From the NCBI GenBank assembly GCA_021773115.1, contig JAJFKS010000027.1, forward strand, positions 39,407 through 103,406: DNA of 64,000 bases. Direction: 5' to 3'. Source of the DNA: Woeseiaceae bacterium (GTDB lineage: Bacteria; Pseudomonadota; Gammaproteobacteria; Steroidobacterales; Woeseiaceae). Shown here one piece after another: positions 9,557 through 18,249 of this stretch (positions are counted from its first letter, which is position 1; each line of letters opens with the position of its first letter). The translations under genes and the position numbers were made by a program. The notes beneath the pieces were generated by a model. The model ran no database searches. It had not been told where the DNA came from and worked only from the letters and a program-made list of their open reading frames with translations.

Positions 9557-10573
9557 TTGGGGAAGGCTGAAAAGCGCGCAATTACGATGGCGGATATCGC
9601 GCGGCTTGCTAATGTATCCAAACCGACCGTGTCCAGGGCGCTGAGCGACAGTCCGCTGGTCAACGAACGAACCCGGGATCATGTCCTCACGGTAGCGCAC
9701 GAGCACGGTTATGCGGTCAATCGCAATGCGCAAAAACTGCGACAGAAACGTACTAATACGATCGCCGTTTCGCTCGACTTTCACTCACATCGCCAAAACC
9801 ATATATCCGATCCTTTCATGTTCGATTTGCTGGCTGGTGTTTCGGAAGCACTCGGTGATCGCAATCAGGACTTGCTGCTGTGCGCGCCGAACCACAACGA
9901 TGGAGTGGCCTTCCAGCAGATCCTGGGTTCCCGTGGCGCGGACGGCTTTATTATTCTCGGCCAGGGCCATCGCGAAGACATGCTTAATGAGTTCGCCATG
10001 ACGGGCGCGCCCATCGTCGTTTGGGGTGCGGCGGATGAAGCGGCAAATTACTGTGTCGTTGGTAGCGACAATTTTCGCGGCGGCCAACTGGCTGGCCAGT
10101 ATTTTCTGGATCAAGGACGAAGCCGCTTCCTGTTTGTCGGCGACACATCGTTTCGCGAGCTACGGCTGCGGCGCGAGGGCTTGCAGAGCGTGGTCGCTCA
10201 ATCCCGCGAGACCATTGCCATCGATGAAATCGAGCTACATAGTTTTCGCTATGAATCCGCGTACGATGCGGCCATGCGCTATCTCGATGTTGTCGAAACC
10301 AGTCCGGATGCTGTGTTCGCATTCAATGATACGGCGGCAATGGCATTCCTATCGGCATTCCGTGATGCAGGAATAAAGATTCCCGAGCAAGTGTCAATTG
10401 TCGGCTACAACGACATATCGTCCGCCGGGTATTTCAGCCCGCCACTGACAACGATCAGGCAGGATACGCACCAGGCCGGCCGGGTCCTTGTTGCAAAATT
10501 GATGCGAATTTTGGATGGCGAAATGCCGCGTTCAACCCTGATCCGAACTGAATTTATCCAACGCAGCACTTAA
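9557..10573 (+). CDS. LacI-family transcriptional regulator
   Basis: Repressor of 338 residues with helix-turn-helix MADIARLANVSKPTVSRAL (from residue 11) and a ligand-binding domain containing VVGSDNFRGG and VSIVGYNDISSAGYFSPPLT. The start used is TTG at 9557, because GGCGGG lies 8-10 bases upstream; the ATG at 9587 begins right at the HTH and lacks a ribosome-binding site. It is transcribed away from the TonB receptor operon with two palindromes between them, so it is the prime candidate regulator of trehalose/alpha-glucoside uptake. It is a paralogue of the regulator at 2.8-3.9 kb. Confidence 0.9.
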   Translation: MGKAEKRAITMADIARLANVSKPTVSRALSDSPLVNERTRDHVLTVAHEHGYAVNRNAQKLRQKRTNTIAVSLDFHSHRQNHISDPFMFDLLAGVSEALGDRNQDLLLCAPNHNDGVAFQQILGSRGADGFIILGQGHREDMLNEFAMTGAPIVVWGAADEAANYCVVGSDNFRGGQLAGQYFLDQGRSRFLFVGDTSFRELRLRREGLQSVVAQSRETIAIDEIELHSFRYESAYDAAMRYLDVVETSPDAVFAFNDTAAMAFLSAFRDAGIKIPEQVSIVGYNDISSAGYFSPPLTTIRQDTHQAGRVLVAKLMRILDGEMPRSTLIRTEFIQRST

Positions 10574-10674
10574 TCCGCCGGGAGATAACACCTGGCTTAC
10601 GCGATTTGCGTGGCGAGCGAGTATGATACCGGGACGACTCAGGCGTCTTTGACGTCAATACGGGAGGGTCACAA

Positions 10675-11280
10675 ATGCGTCATGCGCAAATTTCAGTATC
10701 CGCCGTGCTGCTTCTATTCGTGTTTCCGACGTTCGCCGACGACGCGCAAGAGGCTCGCGCCGCCTTCGAATCCGGTGACTACGAAACAGCATTAGCCATA
10801 TGGCAACCCTTGGCCGAGGCTGGTCACGCCGACAGTCAGTGCGGCCTGGGCCAAATGTACGGTAACGGGTTTGGCGTCATGATGGATGACGCGCTGGCGA
10901 TCAAATGGTATAGCCTGGCTGCGGAGCAGGGACACGCCAAAGCGCAGTTCAATCTTGCCGTCATGCATCAGAATGGCTGGGGGTTTCCACAAAGCGACGT
11001 GGAAGCGATGAAACTGTATGCACTGGCTGCCGACCAGGGCGTAAGCCCGGCGATGATTGCACTCGGACGATTCTATGCGATGGATTTCCTGGACAGCTAT
11101 GACCCTGTGCTGGCGTACAAGTGGTTCAAAATCGCGTCCCTGTTGCGCGACCTGGATGCGTCGCAAAAACTGGATGCCATTGTGGCCCAGATGTCGGACG
11201 AGCAGATGGCGGAGGGCGAAGGCCTGGTGAAGAGCTGGACGGACAAAAATGCCAGCGCGATGACAGGTCAGGCGAACTAA
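10675..11280 (+). CDS. Sel1-repeat (TPR-like) exported protein
   Basis: Small exported protein of 201 residues: a signal peptide cleaved near TFADDA, then about three Sel1-like helical repeats. These are recognisable from ADSQCGLGQMYGNGFGV, AKAQFNLAVMHQNGWGF and SPAMIALGRFYA, each with the A-x-x-x-L-G/A-x-x-Y/M pattern. Sel1 repeats mediate protein-protein contacts in the periplasm, often in envelope or signalling assemblies. The start has GGAGG at 10664-10668, six bases upstream. It is a single gene convergent with maiA, with stop codons overlapping. No specific function can be given. Confidence 0.8.
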   Translation: MRHAQISVSAVLLLFVFPTFADDAQEARAAFESGDYETALAIWQPLAEAGHADSQCGLGQMYGNGFGVMMDDALAIKWYSLAAEQGHAKAQFNLAVMHQNGWGFPQSDVEAMKLYALAADQGVSPAMIALGRFYAMDFLDSYDPVLAYKWFKIASLLRDLDASQKLDAIVAQMSDEQMAEGEGLVKSWTDKNASAMTGQAN

Positions 11281-11909
11281 GTCGCGTCCGGCTGATGCTC
11301 TGGCATGGCGGCCTTGAACGCAGTGATTTCGTTGCAAAGGTCCACCGCGGCGACAAGCCTCGGGTAGTTATCGAGCGACACATTGAATCGTCGTGCGTTG
11401 TACATCTGTGGGACCAGCAAGACATCGGCGAGCGTAAGCGTATTGCCAAAAACATACGGGCCGTCACTTGCCAGCGCTTCGAGCGCCGTAAAACCTTCGT
11501 GTACCCAGTGTGCGTACCATTTGTGCATCGGATCGGCAGCGAATTCCGACCTGATGTACTCCAGTATGCGCAAGTTCAATATCGGATGAATGTCGCAGCT
11601 TATGGCGTTACAAAATGCCCGTACCTGGCTTCGCAGCGGGTTTTCAGCGGGCAACAATTTGACCTTCGGGTAACGTTCTTCAAGGTATTCGAGCATCGCC
11701 ATCGACTGGCCGATTGCGACCTCACCGTCTTCGAGAAACGGCACCAGCATTTGTGGATTTCTTTTGCGGTACGCATCGCTGCGTTGCTCGGACACGCCCG
11801 GCATCAGCGAGATCGGTACGATTTCGTGTGCCAGTCCTTTAAGGTTTAGCGCGATGCGGAGGCGATAGGCGGCCGAAGATCGCCAGTAGCTGTAAAGTTT
11901 GATGCTCAT
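11277..11909 (-). CDS. maiA: maleylacetoacetate isomerase
   Basis: Converts maleylacetoacetate to fumarylacetoacetate with glutathione, the penultimate step of the homogentisate pathway. It is a 210-residue zeta-class glutathione S-transferase fold. The N-terminal thioredoxin-like domain carries SYWRSSAAYRLRIALNLKG, containing the family's SSxxYRxRIAL glutathione-site motif. An all-helical C-terminal domain follows. It is last in the minus-strand tyrosine operon and its ATG overlaps the fumarylacetoacetase stop by 4 bp, so the two are translationally coupled. Confidence 0.93.
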   Translation of the reverse strand: MSIKLYSYWRSSAAYRLRIALNLKGLAHEIVPISLMPGVSEQRSDAYRKRNPQMLVPFLEDGEVAIGQSMAMLEYLEERYPKVKLLPAENPLRSQVRAFCNAISCDIHPILNLRILEYIRSEFAADPMHKWYAHWVHEGFTALEALASDGPYVFGNTLTLADVLLVPQMYNARRFNVSLDNYPRLVAAVDLCNEITAFKAAMPEHQPDAT

Positions 11910-12913
11910 CCGTTCTGGTATTTTTCCACGACCTGGTCGATCGCGCCGAAAATGGAGTGGTTGTTCGAGTCGTTCATTTCAATGCGGATGCGATCGCCGA
12001 ATTTCATGAACGAGGTTGCCGGCTTGCCATCGTTAATGGTCTCGATAGTACGAATTTCAGCGATGCAGGAATAACCGACGCCACCGTCAGCGATGTGTTT
12101 GCCAGGCCCGTCGTTCAGCTTGTTCGAGACCGTACCTGAGCCGATCAGTGATCCGGCACACAAGGGCCGGGACTTCGCCGCGTGGGCGATGAGCTGGCCA
12201 AAGTTGAAGGTCATGTCGATGCCGGCCTGCGGCTTACCAATCAGCTTGTCATTGAGTGTCGACAGCAATGGGAGGTGTAATTTTGCGTCTTTCCAGGCGT
12301 CGCCCAGCTCATCCGGTGTCACGGCGACAGGTGAGAAAGCACTCGACGGCTTGGATTGAAAAAAACCAAAGCCCTTGCCAAGCTCTCCGGGAATCAGGTT
12401 TCGTAGCGATACATCGTTCACGAGCATGATCAGCTGAATGTGACCGATAGCATCTTCAGCTGAAACACCCATCGGAACGTCGTCAGTGACAACGACCACC
12501 TCCGCTTCGAAGTCAATGCCCCAGGCTTCATCGGCGACCGGAATATTGTCGCGCGGACCCAGGAATGAATCCGAGCCGCCCTGGTACATGAGTGGGTCGG
12601 TCCAGAATGAGGCAGGCATATCTGCGCCGCGCGCTTTGCGCACCAGCTCGACATGATTAACGTAGGCGGATCCGTCCGCCCATTGGTAGGCGCGCGGCAA
12701 CGGTGAATCGCAGCTGCTTTCATCGAACGGTTCGCCGGCACCTTTGTCCAGTTTTGCAGCGATAGCCTCGAGGGCAGGTCGGATGCTGCCCCAGTTGTCC
12801 AGTGCGTCCTGCAGCGTGGTCGCAACACTGCCGGCCGGATGACAGCGTTTCAGGTCCTTCGATACGACCAGCAATTGACCGTCGCGGCCGGATTTTCGTG
12901 ATGCAAGTTTCAT
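11906..12913 (-). CDS. fumarylacetoacetate hydrolase family protein
   Basis: Probably splits fumarylacetoacetate into fumarate and acetoacetate, the last step of tyrosine degradation. The 335-residue protein has the FAH fold. Likely metal ligands are in WGIDFEAEVVVV (acidic residues two apart), followed by MLVNDVSLRNL and the substrate-side loop AGSLIGSGTVSN. This is the shorter bacterial FAH form, not the 420-residue form. Position between the VOC protein and maiA, with near-zero spacing, supports the role. Other FAH-fold enzymes act on different acylpyruvates, so the assignment rests on context. Confidence 0.88.
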   Translation of the reverse strand: MKLASRKSGRDGQLLVVSKDLKRCHPAGSVATTLQDALDNWGSIRPALEAIAAKLDKGAGEPFDESSCDSPLPRAYQWADGSAYVNHVELVRKARGADMPASFWTDPLMYQGGSDSFLGPRDNIPVADEAWGIDFEAEVVVVTDDVPMGVSAEDAIGHIQLIMLVNDVSLRNLIPGELGKGFGFFQSKPSSAFSPVAVTPDELGDAWKDAKLHLPLLSTLNDKLIGKPQAGIDMTFNFGQLIAHAAKSRPLCAGSLIGSGTVSNKLNDGPGKHIADGGVGYSCIAEIRTIETINDGKPATSFMKFGDRIRIEMNDSNNHSIFGAIDQVVEKYQNG

Positions 12914-13456
12914 TTATTCATCGCCTGTAAATTCGAGCTCGTGCAACCAAGCGGCATGGCGCGGTGCTTTTTTTGTACGGCTCCATTCTTCCAGCATGGC
13001 TGGTGCGACCCGTCGGAGCTCATCAATTTGCTCCTGTGTGTTGGTGTTCGCAACCAATTCAAGCCGATGACCATTGGGGTCAAAGAAGTAAATAGACTGA
13101 AAAATCCCGTGGTTCGTCGGACCGAGAACATCAACCCCTTGTGACTCAATGTGTTTTTTCGCGGCGAGCAGCGTCGTATAGTCTGCAACTTCAAACGCGA
13201 TGTGCTGGACCCAGGTCGGTGTATTGCGATCGCGATCCATGTCAGGCCGCGTCGGCAGTTCGAAAAAGGCGATGACATTGCCCATGCCGCATTCCAGGAA
13301 CACATGCATGTAGGGATCCGGTTCCTTTGTCGAGGGCACCTGGTCTTCAGCAAAGGCAACCGTAAATTCCATATTCAGTACGCGTTGGTAGAACTCCACG
13401 GTCTCTTTCGCATCCTTGCAGCGGTATGCGACGTGGTGAATTTTCCGGAGTTTCAT
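12914..13456 (-). CDS. VOC-superfamily protein, candidate ring-cleavage dioxygenase
   Basis: A 180-residue vicinal-oxygen-chelate (glyoxalase/extradiol dioxygenase) protein. Two beta-alpha-beta-beta-beta modules are visible, with likely metal ligands in KIHHVAYRC (His), VQHIAFEV (His) and [10 protein letters not shown] (Glu). It lies between hppD and the FAH gene, overlapping hppD by 4 bp and ending one base before FAH. That is where homogentisate 1,2-dioxygenase usually sits, yet no cupin-type HmgA is visible in the operon. It could perform homogentisate ring cleavage, or be an accessory VOC enzyme with HmgA encoded elsewhere. The fold is clear and the function open. Confidence 0.8.
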   Translation of the reverse strand: MKLRKIHHVAYRCKDAKETVEFYQRVLNMEFTVAFAEDQVPSTKEPDPYMHVFLECGMGNVIAFFELPTRPDMDRDRNTPTWVQHIAFEVADYTTLLAAKKHIESQGVDVLGPTNHGIFQSIYFFDPNGHRLELVANTNTQEQIDELRRVAPAMLEEWSRTKKAPRHAAWLHELEFTGDE

Positions 13457-14544
13457 GCCGTGCTCTCCTCGCTCACTTTGACAACACCGCGAGCAACCTG
13501 ATCGCGTTCAATGGACTCGAATAAGGCTTTGAAATTGCCTTCGCCGAAACCCTCGTCTTTCTTACGCTGAATGAACTCGAAAAACGTCGGGCCGACCATG
13601 TTCGCCGAAAAAATCTGCAACAACAAGCGCGGTTCGCCGCCTTCGGTTGTGCCGTCCATCAGGATGCCACGCGATTGCATGTCGTCGATCGATTCACCGT
13701 GGCCTGGCAGCCTTTCTTCGAGCATCTCGTAATAGGTGTCCGGCGGCGGCGTCATGAATTCGATGCCCTGTTTTTTCAGGCGATCGTAGCAGGCGTAGAG
13801 GTTGTCGCAGCTCAACGCGATGTGCTGGATTCCTTCACCGTTGAATTCCATCAGGTATTCCTCAATCTGGCCAACACCTTGCGATGCCTCCTCATTCAAT
13901 GGAATGCGAATGAGGCCATCGGGAGCGGACATCGCCTTTGAGAACAGGCCGGTGTGTGCACCCTTGATGTCGAAGTAGCGGATCTCGCGGAAATTGAACA
14001 GACGCTCGTAATAGTCCGCCCAAAACTCCATGCGACCGCGGTAAACATTGTGAGTCAGGTGATCGATAAGCTGGAAGCCACAACCTTCGGGATGTCGATC
14101 AACGCCTTCGATGAAGTCGAAATCGATATCGTAAATCGCGAGACCCTCTGCATAGCGATCGATGAGGTACAGGTTTGCTCCGCCGATGCCCTTGATGGCG
14201 GGCAGGCGCAGCTCCATCGGCCCGGTCGGGATGTCGACAGGTTGCGCGCCGAGTTCGAGGGCGCGCTTGTACGCCTTGTGTGAATCCTTGACACGGAATG
14301 CCATGCCGCAGGCACTGGGGCCGTGCTCTTGCGCAAAGTAATAGGCATGGCTTCTCTTCTCATTGTTGATGATGAAGTTAATACCACCCTGACGCCAAAG
14401 CGTTACGTCTTTGGAGCGGTGTCGGGCAACTTCAGTGAAGCCGAGCAGCGTGAAGGCTGTCTCAAGTACGGCTGGTTTGGGCGATGCAAATTCGACGAAT
14501 TCGAAACCATCGAGTCCCATCGGGTTTTCAAACAGGTCCGCCAT
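13453..14544 (-). CDS. hppD: 4-hydroxyphenylpyruvate dioxygenase
   Basis: Fe(II) enzyme that turns 4-hydroxyphenylpyruvate into homogentisate. The start is the ATG giving [16 protein letters not shown], matching the usual N-terminus of bacterial HPPD; a longer reading adds seven residues without support. The protein of 363 residues has two VOC domains. The three iron ligands can be placed in [10 protein letters not shown] (His), GIQHIALSC (His) and FFEFIQRK (Glu), with the C-terminal gate helix [15 protein letters not shown]. It is first gene of the minus-strand tyrosine operon hppD-VOC-FAH-maiA and divergent from an Lrp-type regulator 118 bp away. Confidence 0.96.
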   Translation of the reverse strand: MADLFENPMGLDGFEFVEFASPKPAVLETAFTLLGFTEVARHRSKDVTLWRQGGINFIINNEKRSHAYYFAQEHGPSACGMAFRVKDSHKAYKRALELGAQPVDIPTGPMELRLPAIKGIGGANLYLIDRYAEGLAIYDIDFDFIEGVDRHPEGCGFQLIDHLTHNVYRGRMEFWADYYERLFNFREIRYFDIKGAHTGLFSKAMSAPDGLIRIPLNEEASQGVGQIEEYLMEFNGEGIQHIALSCDNLYACYDRLKKQGIEFMTPPPDTYYEMLEERLPGHGESIDDMQSRGILMDGTTEGGEPRLLLQIFSANMVGPTFFEFIQRKKDEGFGEGNFKALFESIERDQVARGVVKVSEESTA

Positions 14545-14662
14545 TTTGGTATCCTCATGCAGCAATTATTTTCGACAGTATGCGCGATTCACCAAGAAAA
14601 GGTGTCCGAAATGCGCTAGTTTGATAGGCTTCACGAAACAACCGTTTCAAAATTAGTGGAAT

Positions 14663-15145
14663 ATGCGAAAAAATGTCGAAATGAAGCTGTCCCGGCTGGA
14701 TCGCCGCCTGCTCAATGCCCTGCAGCAGGACGCGACGCGCAAGCAAAGTGAGTTGGCCGAGCTTGTCGGCATGTCCAGGACATCGTGCTGGCGCCGGATT
14801 CGCGAGTTCGAAGAGGCCGGCCTGATCGAGCGGCAGGTCGCGCTGCTGAACCCGAAGATTGCCGGTTTCAATATCCAGGTGCTGCTGCTGGTCGCGATGA
14901 CCGAGCACACGGATGAAAACCGCCGCAGCTTCGAGCAACATGTGTCAACGCTTTTGGAAGTCACCGAATGCTTTTCAGTATCCGGTGACCGAGACTACGT
15001 ACTGCATGTCGTGGTGAAGGACATGGATGCTTACAACGAATTCCTGAACGCAAGCATCCTGCGGCACAAGGCTGTGCGATCGGCGAGTTCGACGTTTGTG
15101 TTGCGTCGAGTCAAGTACTCGACCGTGCTGCCACTCAAGGACTAG
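14663..15145 (+). CDS. Lrp/AsnC-family regulator
   Basis: Amino-acid-responsive transcription factor of 160 residues. The winged helix-turn-helix (SELAELVGMSRTSCWRRI) covers about residues 20-70, and the C-terminal RAM ligand domain contains VSGDRDYVLHVVVKDMDAYNEF. The start could be the first ATG or the one at 14681. It is divergent from hppD, which suggests control of the tyrosine operon by an aromatic amino acid. A paralogue lies at 31.6 kb beside the indolepyruvate oxidoreductase; both share SxCWRRI and DMDAYN. Its 3' end overlaps that of convergent hexR by 4 bp. Confidence 0.9.
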   Translation: MRKNVEMKLSRLDRRLLNALQQDATRKQSELAELVGMSRTSCWRRIREFEEAGLIERQVALLNPKIAGFNIQVLLLVAMTEHTDENRRSFEQHVSTLLEVTECFSVSGDRDYVLHVVVKDMDAYNEFLNASILRHKAVRSASSTFVLRRVKYSTVLPLKD

Positions 15146-15972
15146 ACAGCAGCGCTGTGCAATGCGTCCTTACTGATCCGGAGCCGTTCTGCGGCGTCGT
15201 CACCACTGGCCAGTGCGAGCGCAACGTGCAGCCCATCCAGCAGTGCCAACTGTGCGAGTCGTGAGCTCATCGGCGTATATACGCTGGTGTCTTCGATCAA
15301 CTGACAGGGGAACAGAATGCTTGCCGCCTTCGCCAGTTCCGAATCGGGGTGCGTGATTGCGATGACCGTAGCACCACGTACCGTCGCCAACCTTGCCGCC
15401 GTCGCAAACTCAGGCCACCGTCCGGTGTGCGACAACAAAACCAGCACATCATTCGGCTCGACGATCGCGGCAAACTGCAGAATCATCGGCGTGTCCCCCA
15501 GGTGAGAACACGGGATACCCAGCCGGAAAAATTTGTGGCAGGCATCACGCGCGACGTGGCCCGATGCACCGAGACCACCGAACGCTATTTGCCGAGCCTT
15601 CGACATGACCGCGACAGAGCGGTCAATTGGCATTGAGGACAGGTTGGCACGCATATCGATCAGCGACTGAATGGATGCGTCCATGACTTTCAACACCGCA
15701 TCCGACGAGCTGTCGCTGGGGCTGACATCGCGATGTACGTAGCTGACCGGATTGCTCAGCGCCTCGGTCAGGCGAATGCCGAGTTCGCGAAATCCGGAAA
15801 TGCCGGCTCGCCGGCAAAAACGCAGTACTGTGGGCTCGCTGGTCTTGCACTCCCTCGACACTGACGCGAGCGTTGCGCCGACGGCTTCTTTCGGGTGCTG
15901 AAGCACCCACTCGGCGACGCGTCTTTCCGACGGGCTCAAGCTTGGCAGCAGCTGTGTGATCTGAGTGAGCAT
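15142..15972 (-). CDS. hexR: HexR-type regulator (MurR/RpiR family)
   Basis: Repressor of central carbon metabolism that in known cases responds to 2-keto-3-deoxy-6-phosphogluconate. The start chosen gives MLTQITQLLPSLSPSERRVA, the usual RpiR/HexR beginning (276 residues); a longer open frame upstream would cross the promoter region. The N-terminal HTH_6 domain is followed by a SIS sugar-phosphate domain with FGGLGASGHVARDACHKF and VLLSHTGRWPEF. It is divergent from zwf, and HexR-like boxes occupy the shared 96-bp spacer, one abutting its own start codon, so autoregulation is likely. Confidence 0.9.
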   Translation of the reverse strand: MLTQITQLLPSLSPSERRVAEWVLQHPKEAVGATLASVSRECKTSEPTVLRFCRRAGISGFRELGIRLTEALSNPVSYVHRDVSPSDSSSDAVLKVMDASIQSLIDMRANLSSMPIDRSVAVMSKARQIAFGGLGASGHVARDACHKFFRLGIPCSHLGDTPMILQFAAIVEPNDVLVLLSHTGRWPEFATAARLATVRGATVIAITHPDSELAKAASILFPCQLIEDTSVYTPMSSRLAQLALLDGLHVALALASGDDAAERLRISKDALHSAAV

Positions 15973-15986
15973 GTAGTAAAAATACA
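15972..15986. promoter_or_regulatory. HexR-like box overlapping the hexR start
   Basis: TGTAGTAAAAATACA is a 15-bp imperfect palindrome with TGTA/TACA ends, close in size and shape to known HexR boxes (TGTAATTAAATTACA type). It touches the hexR start codon and would block its expression. A further half-site ACTACA lies at 16004-16009. Confidence 0.6.
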
Positions 15987-16033
15987 GCAAGATCAGCGAA
16001 AATACTACAATAACTGGCGTTTTACGTTCAAAT

Positions 16034-16048
16034 TGTAGTAAACTTTCA
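16034..16048. promoter_or_regulatory. HexR-like box upstream of zwf
   Basis: TGTAGTAAACTTTCA has the same left half as the box next to hexR and an imperfect right half. It ends 20 bp before the zwf start codon, where bound HexR would repress the zwf-pgl-edd-glk operon. Confidence 0.55.
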
Positions 16049-16068
16049 CAAATTGCCAAGGAAGCCTC

Positions 16069-17541
16069 ATGGCCCAGCTCGTTCCTGTAGAAACCTTCGA
16101 CCTGATCATTTTCGGCGGTACCGGCGACCTTGCCATGCGCAAGCTCCTGCCGGCTTTGTATCACCGCGACTGCGACGGGCAAATCACCGACGACAGCCGC
16201 ATTATTGCTGCCAGTCGCGGCGCCATGACGCGCAAGAAGTATCTTGCGCAAGTTGAGGCTTCGCTGAGACAAAAACTTGTTGATGGGACATTCGACGAAG
16301 CGCATTGGCAAAAATTTAAAAAACGAATCTTCTATGCGCAAACCAATGCGTTTGAGTCGTCCACATGGGGCGAGTTGACGAAGCTGCTCGCCGGAAACGA
16401 TGATCGAGTCCGCGTCGCTTACCTTGCCACTGCACCGAGTTTGTTCGGCGCGATTGCTGACGGCATGAAGTCAAACGGACTCATAACGAATACCAGCCGA
16501 ATCGTGCTCGAAAAGCCGGTTGGCCGCGACCTGGAATCGGCACGTGAAATTAACGATGCCGTTGGCAAGTGCTTTGCCGAAAATCAGATATATCGAATTG
16601 ATCATTACCTCGGCAAAGAGACGGTACAGAACCTGCTGGCATTGCGATTTGGCAATTCACTGTTCGAACCCCTGTGGCGACGCAGCGCGATCGATCATGT
16701 GCAGATCACTGTCGCGGAAGACCTGGGTGTTGGCGGTCGAGTCGAGTTCTACAACAGCGTAGGAGCAATACGCGACATGGTGCAAAACCACTTGCTGCAA
16801 CTGGTTTGCCTGTTCGCGATGGAGCCGCCATCGAGCCTCGATCAGAATGCTGTTCGCGATGAGAAAATCAAAGTGCTGCGTGCGCTCAAACCGGTTTCGG
16901 TTGATGATGCCCGCGCCAATACGGTTCGCGGCCAATACAGCGAAGGCTCGATCAAGGGAAGTACCGTGCCCGGTTTTCTTGACGAGCTCGCCGGCAAAGA
17001 GAGCAAGACTGAAACCTTCGTCGCGCTGAAAGTCGAGATCGAAAACTGGCGCTGGTCCGGTGTGCCGTTTTATTTGCGTACCGGCAAACGACTGAAAGCG
17101 AAGCATTCCGAGATTGTTGTGCAGTTTCAGGACGTTCCGCATTCAATTTTTCCGGAGCAGCAATACAACGTATCGCCAAACCTGCTGCGCATTAAGCTGC
17201 AGCCCGATGAAGGCGTGCAGCTAACTGTCATGGCGAAAGAGCCAGGTCCTGGCGGATTCGATTTGCGACCGGTTTCACTGGATCTGAGTTTCGCCGAAAC
17301 CTTCGGTGTACGATACCCTGATGCATACGAGCGCCTGCTAATGGAGGTGCTGCGCGGCAATCCGGCCTTGTTTATGCGCCGTGACGAAGTCGAAGCGGCC
17401 TGGCAGTGGATCGACGGAATAATTAATAGTTGGCAGGCCTCGAAGCAGAAAGTTGAGTCCTATGTGGCGGGCACCTGGGGACCGACCGGTTCGTCCGTGC
17501 TGCTTGACCGGGATGGACGCAGCTGGCATCAGGATGACTAG
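16069..17541 (+). CDS. zwf: glucose-6-phosphate 1-dehydrogenase
   Basis: Oxidises glucose-6-phosphate to 6-phosphogluconolactone with reduction of NAD(P). At 490 residues it has the normal length. The Rossmann nucleotide site is IIFGGTGDLAMRKLLPAL near the N-terminus, and the catalytic signature is YRIDHYLGKETVQNLLALRF with its essential His. It is the first gene of zwf-pgl-edd-glk, which routes glucose into the Entner-Doudoroff pathway. HexR-like sites precede it and GGAAG lies about 6 bases before the ATG. Confidence 0.97.
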   Translation: MAQLVPVETFDLIIFGGTGDLAMRKLLPALYHRDCDGQITDDSRIIAASRGAMTRKKYLAQVEASLRQKLVDGTFDEAHWQKFKKRIFYAQTNAFESSTWGELTKLLAGNDDRVRVAYLATAPSLFGAIADGMKSNGLITNTSRIVLEKPVGRDLESAREINDAVGKCFAENQIYRIDHYLGKETVQNLLALRFGNSLFEPLWRRSAIDHVQITVAEDLGVGGRVEFYNSVGAIRDMVQNHLLQLVCLFAMEPPSSLDQNAVRDEKIKVLRALKPVSVDDARANTVRGQYSEGSIKGSTVPGFLDELAGKESKTETFVALKVEIENWRWSGVPFYLRTGKRLKAKHSEIVVQFQDVPHSIFPEQQYNVSPNLLRIKLQPDEGVQLTVMAKEPGPGGFDLRPVSLDLSFAETFGVRYPDAYERLLMEVLRGNPALFMRRDEVEAAWQWIDGIINSWQASKQKVESYVAGTWGPTGSSVLLDRDGRSWHQDD

Positions 17542-17542
17542 C

Positions 17543-18226
17543 ATGCTGACAGAGCAATTATTCGAATCGCGCGAAGATGCGTCGGCTGCCGCAGCCGAAC
17601 ACATCGCGGATTGCCTTAAGAAGGCCCTTAGTGAGGCCGATAGGACAAGCGTCGTTCTGAGTGGCGGCACGACGCCCGTGCAGTGTTTCGACCTCCTGTC
17701 GCGAAAACAACTGGACTGGAATCGTGTCCAGCTTGCGATGACGGATGAGCGCTGGGTACCCAGCGATCATCCGGACAGCAACGAGAAACTGTTACGAGAT
17801 TCGCTACAACAAAACAGAGCAGCGGGAGCCAGTGTGCTGTCGATTTACCAGGGAGACCTGTCAGTTGACGAGCGTTGTGATTCATTGCAAAAGCAGTTGC
17901 CGAAGAACAATTTCGCCTGCGCGTTACTTGGCATGGGCGCAGACGGGCATTTTGCGTCACTGTTTCCGGACGGCGACAACCTCAGGATCGGGCTGGATCG
18001 CAAATCAACACGCTTTTATCTGCCAGTGAGAACAGCGGCCAGCCCGCACCCGAGGGTCAGTATGACGCTCGCGGCGCTGCTCAAAAGTGACGAGATTCTC
18101 ATCCTGATTTTTGGTAACGAGAAACGCGCCGTGTTCGAACGCGCCAGGGCGGGCGACCAAAGCCTGCCGATCGCGGCACTGTTGGAGCAAAACGATGTTT
18201 CACTGACGCTCTACTGGGCGCCGTGA
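17543..18226 (+). CDS. pgl: 6-phosphogluconolactonase
   Basis: Hydrolyses 6-phosphogluconolactone to 6-phosphogluconate. Family motifs: [21 protein letters not shown] and [16 protein letters not shown]. The ATG at 17543 is chosen because AGGA sits eight bases before it; the ATG at 17534 abuts the same AGG. At 227 residues it has the usual size. It begins one base after the zwf stop, so the two are co-transcribed. Confidence 0.95.
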   Translation: MLTEQLFESREDASAAAAEHIADCLKKALSEADRTSVVLSGGTTPVQCFDLLSRKQLDWNRVQLAMTDERWVPSDHPDSNEKLLRDSLQQNRAAGASVLSIYQGDLSVDERCDSLQKQLPKNNFACALLGMGADGHFASLFPDGDNLRIGLDRKSTRFYLPVRTAASPHPRVSMTLAALLKSDEILILIFGNEKRAVFERARAGDQSLPIAALLEQNDVSLTLYWAP

Positions 18227-18249
18227 CACGAACACAAGAGAATCCTTTC

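Noticed and set aside
11121..11849. Open frame of 242 codons on the plus strand over maiA
   Set aside because: It overlaps the Sel1 gene end and runs antisense to the well-supported maiA; no family similarity.
15973..16341. Longer N-terminus for hexR
   Set aside because: The extension would cross the HexR boxes and the start of zwf, and the sequence is unlike any RpiR protein; the start at 15972 matches the family.
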